From an uncultured Planctomycetaceae bacterium (GTDB lineage: Bacteria; Planctomycetota; Planctomycetia; Planctomycetales; Planctomycetaceae): 5,159 bases of DNA. The position numbers were made by a program, and so were the translations under genes. The stretch's first letter is position 1; every line of letters starts with the position of its first letter. The stretch is from NCBI GenBank assembly GCA_903921605.1, contig CAIXQV010000707.1, positions 1 to 5,159 on the forward strand. Direction: 5' to 3'. Positions 5,135-5,159 of the stretch are shown in pieces. The notes under the pieces were generated by a model that saw only the letters and a list, made by a program, of their open reading frames with translations, made no database searches and was not told the DNA's origin.

Positions 5135-5159
5135 ATGGAAAGCTTCAGTCACGGTCGAA
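5135..5159 (+). CDS. Start of an unidentified gene that runs off the window
   Basis: ATG at 5135 opens a frame reading M-E-S-F-S-H-G-R to the window end, preceded by AAGGAGG at ideal spacing. Eight residues are too few to identify the product. It lies about 100 nt after the P-domain gene, separated by two hairpins, so it may have its own transcript. Confidence 0.55.

Overview
The window looks like part of a planctomycete (Planctomycetota) chromosome. The evidence is indirect: two Cys-free, Gly/Ser/Thr/Val-rich proteins of the type seen in planctomycete exoproteomes, an arginine-rich N-terminus ending in an LE-x-R-x-ML motif (LEPR-XLL class), and an SdrD_B-like domain with proprotein-convertase P domains. 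No rRNA, tRNA or housekeeping gene is present to fix the taxon more closely.

Layout. (1) Positions 1-2729 are the 3' part of a very large gene whose start lies upstream of the window. It encodes about 27 beta-solenoid coils of about 26 residues, paired as 52-residue (156 bp) units, followed by a non-repetitive C-terminal cap. (2) Positions 2730-3228 are intergenic and heavily structured. They hold a bulged hairpin that may be a terminator, a small dyad, a 10-bp GC hairpin, and two related modules of 7-nt periodic DNA. In each module GATT-type heptads are followed by a shared centre and then by five inverted AATC-type heptads. One module carries eight perfect tandem copies of GATTGCA. (3) Positions 3229-5034 are a complete 601-aa gene: LEPR-XLL-like N-terminus, a MAM/jelly-roll-like region, the first half of an SdrD_B-like domain, two tandem P domains, and then what looks like the second half of the SdrD_B domain. 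(4) Positions 5035-5134 carry two perfect-stem hairpins and a strong Shine-Dalgarno sequence. (5) A new gene starts at 5135 and leaves the window.

The two large genes are probably both exported or surface proteins, but nothing shows that they work together, and the structured 499-nt gap argues against a simple operon. No catalytic domain is visible in either. No defence system, mobile-element gene or CRISPR array was found. The least explained feature is the heptad DNA between the genes. It has no stop codon in any frame of either strand and so creates false open frames and a false upstream extension of the second gene.
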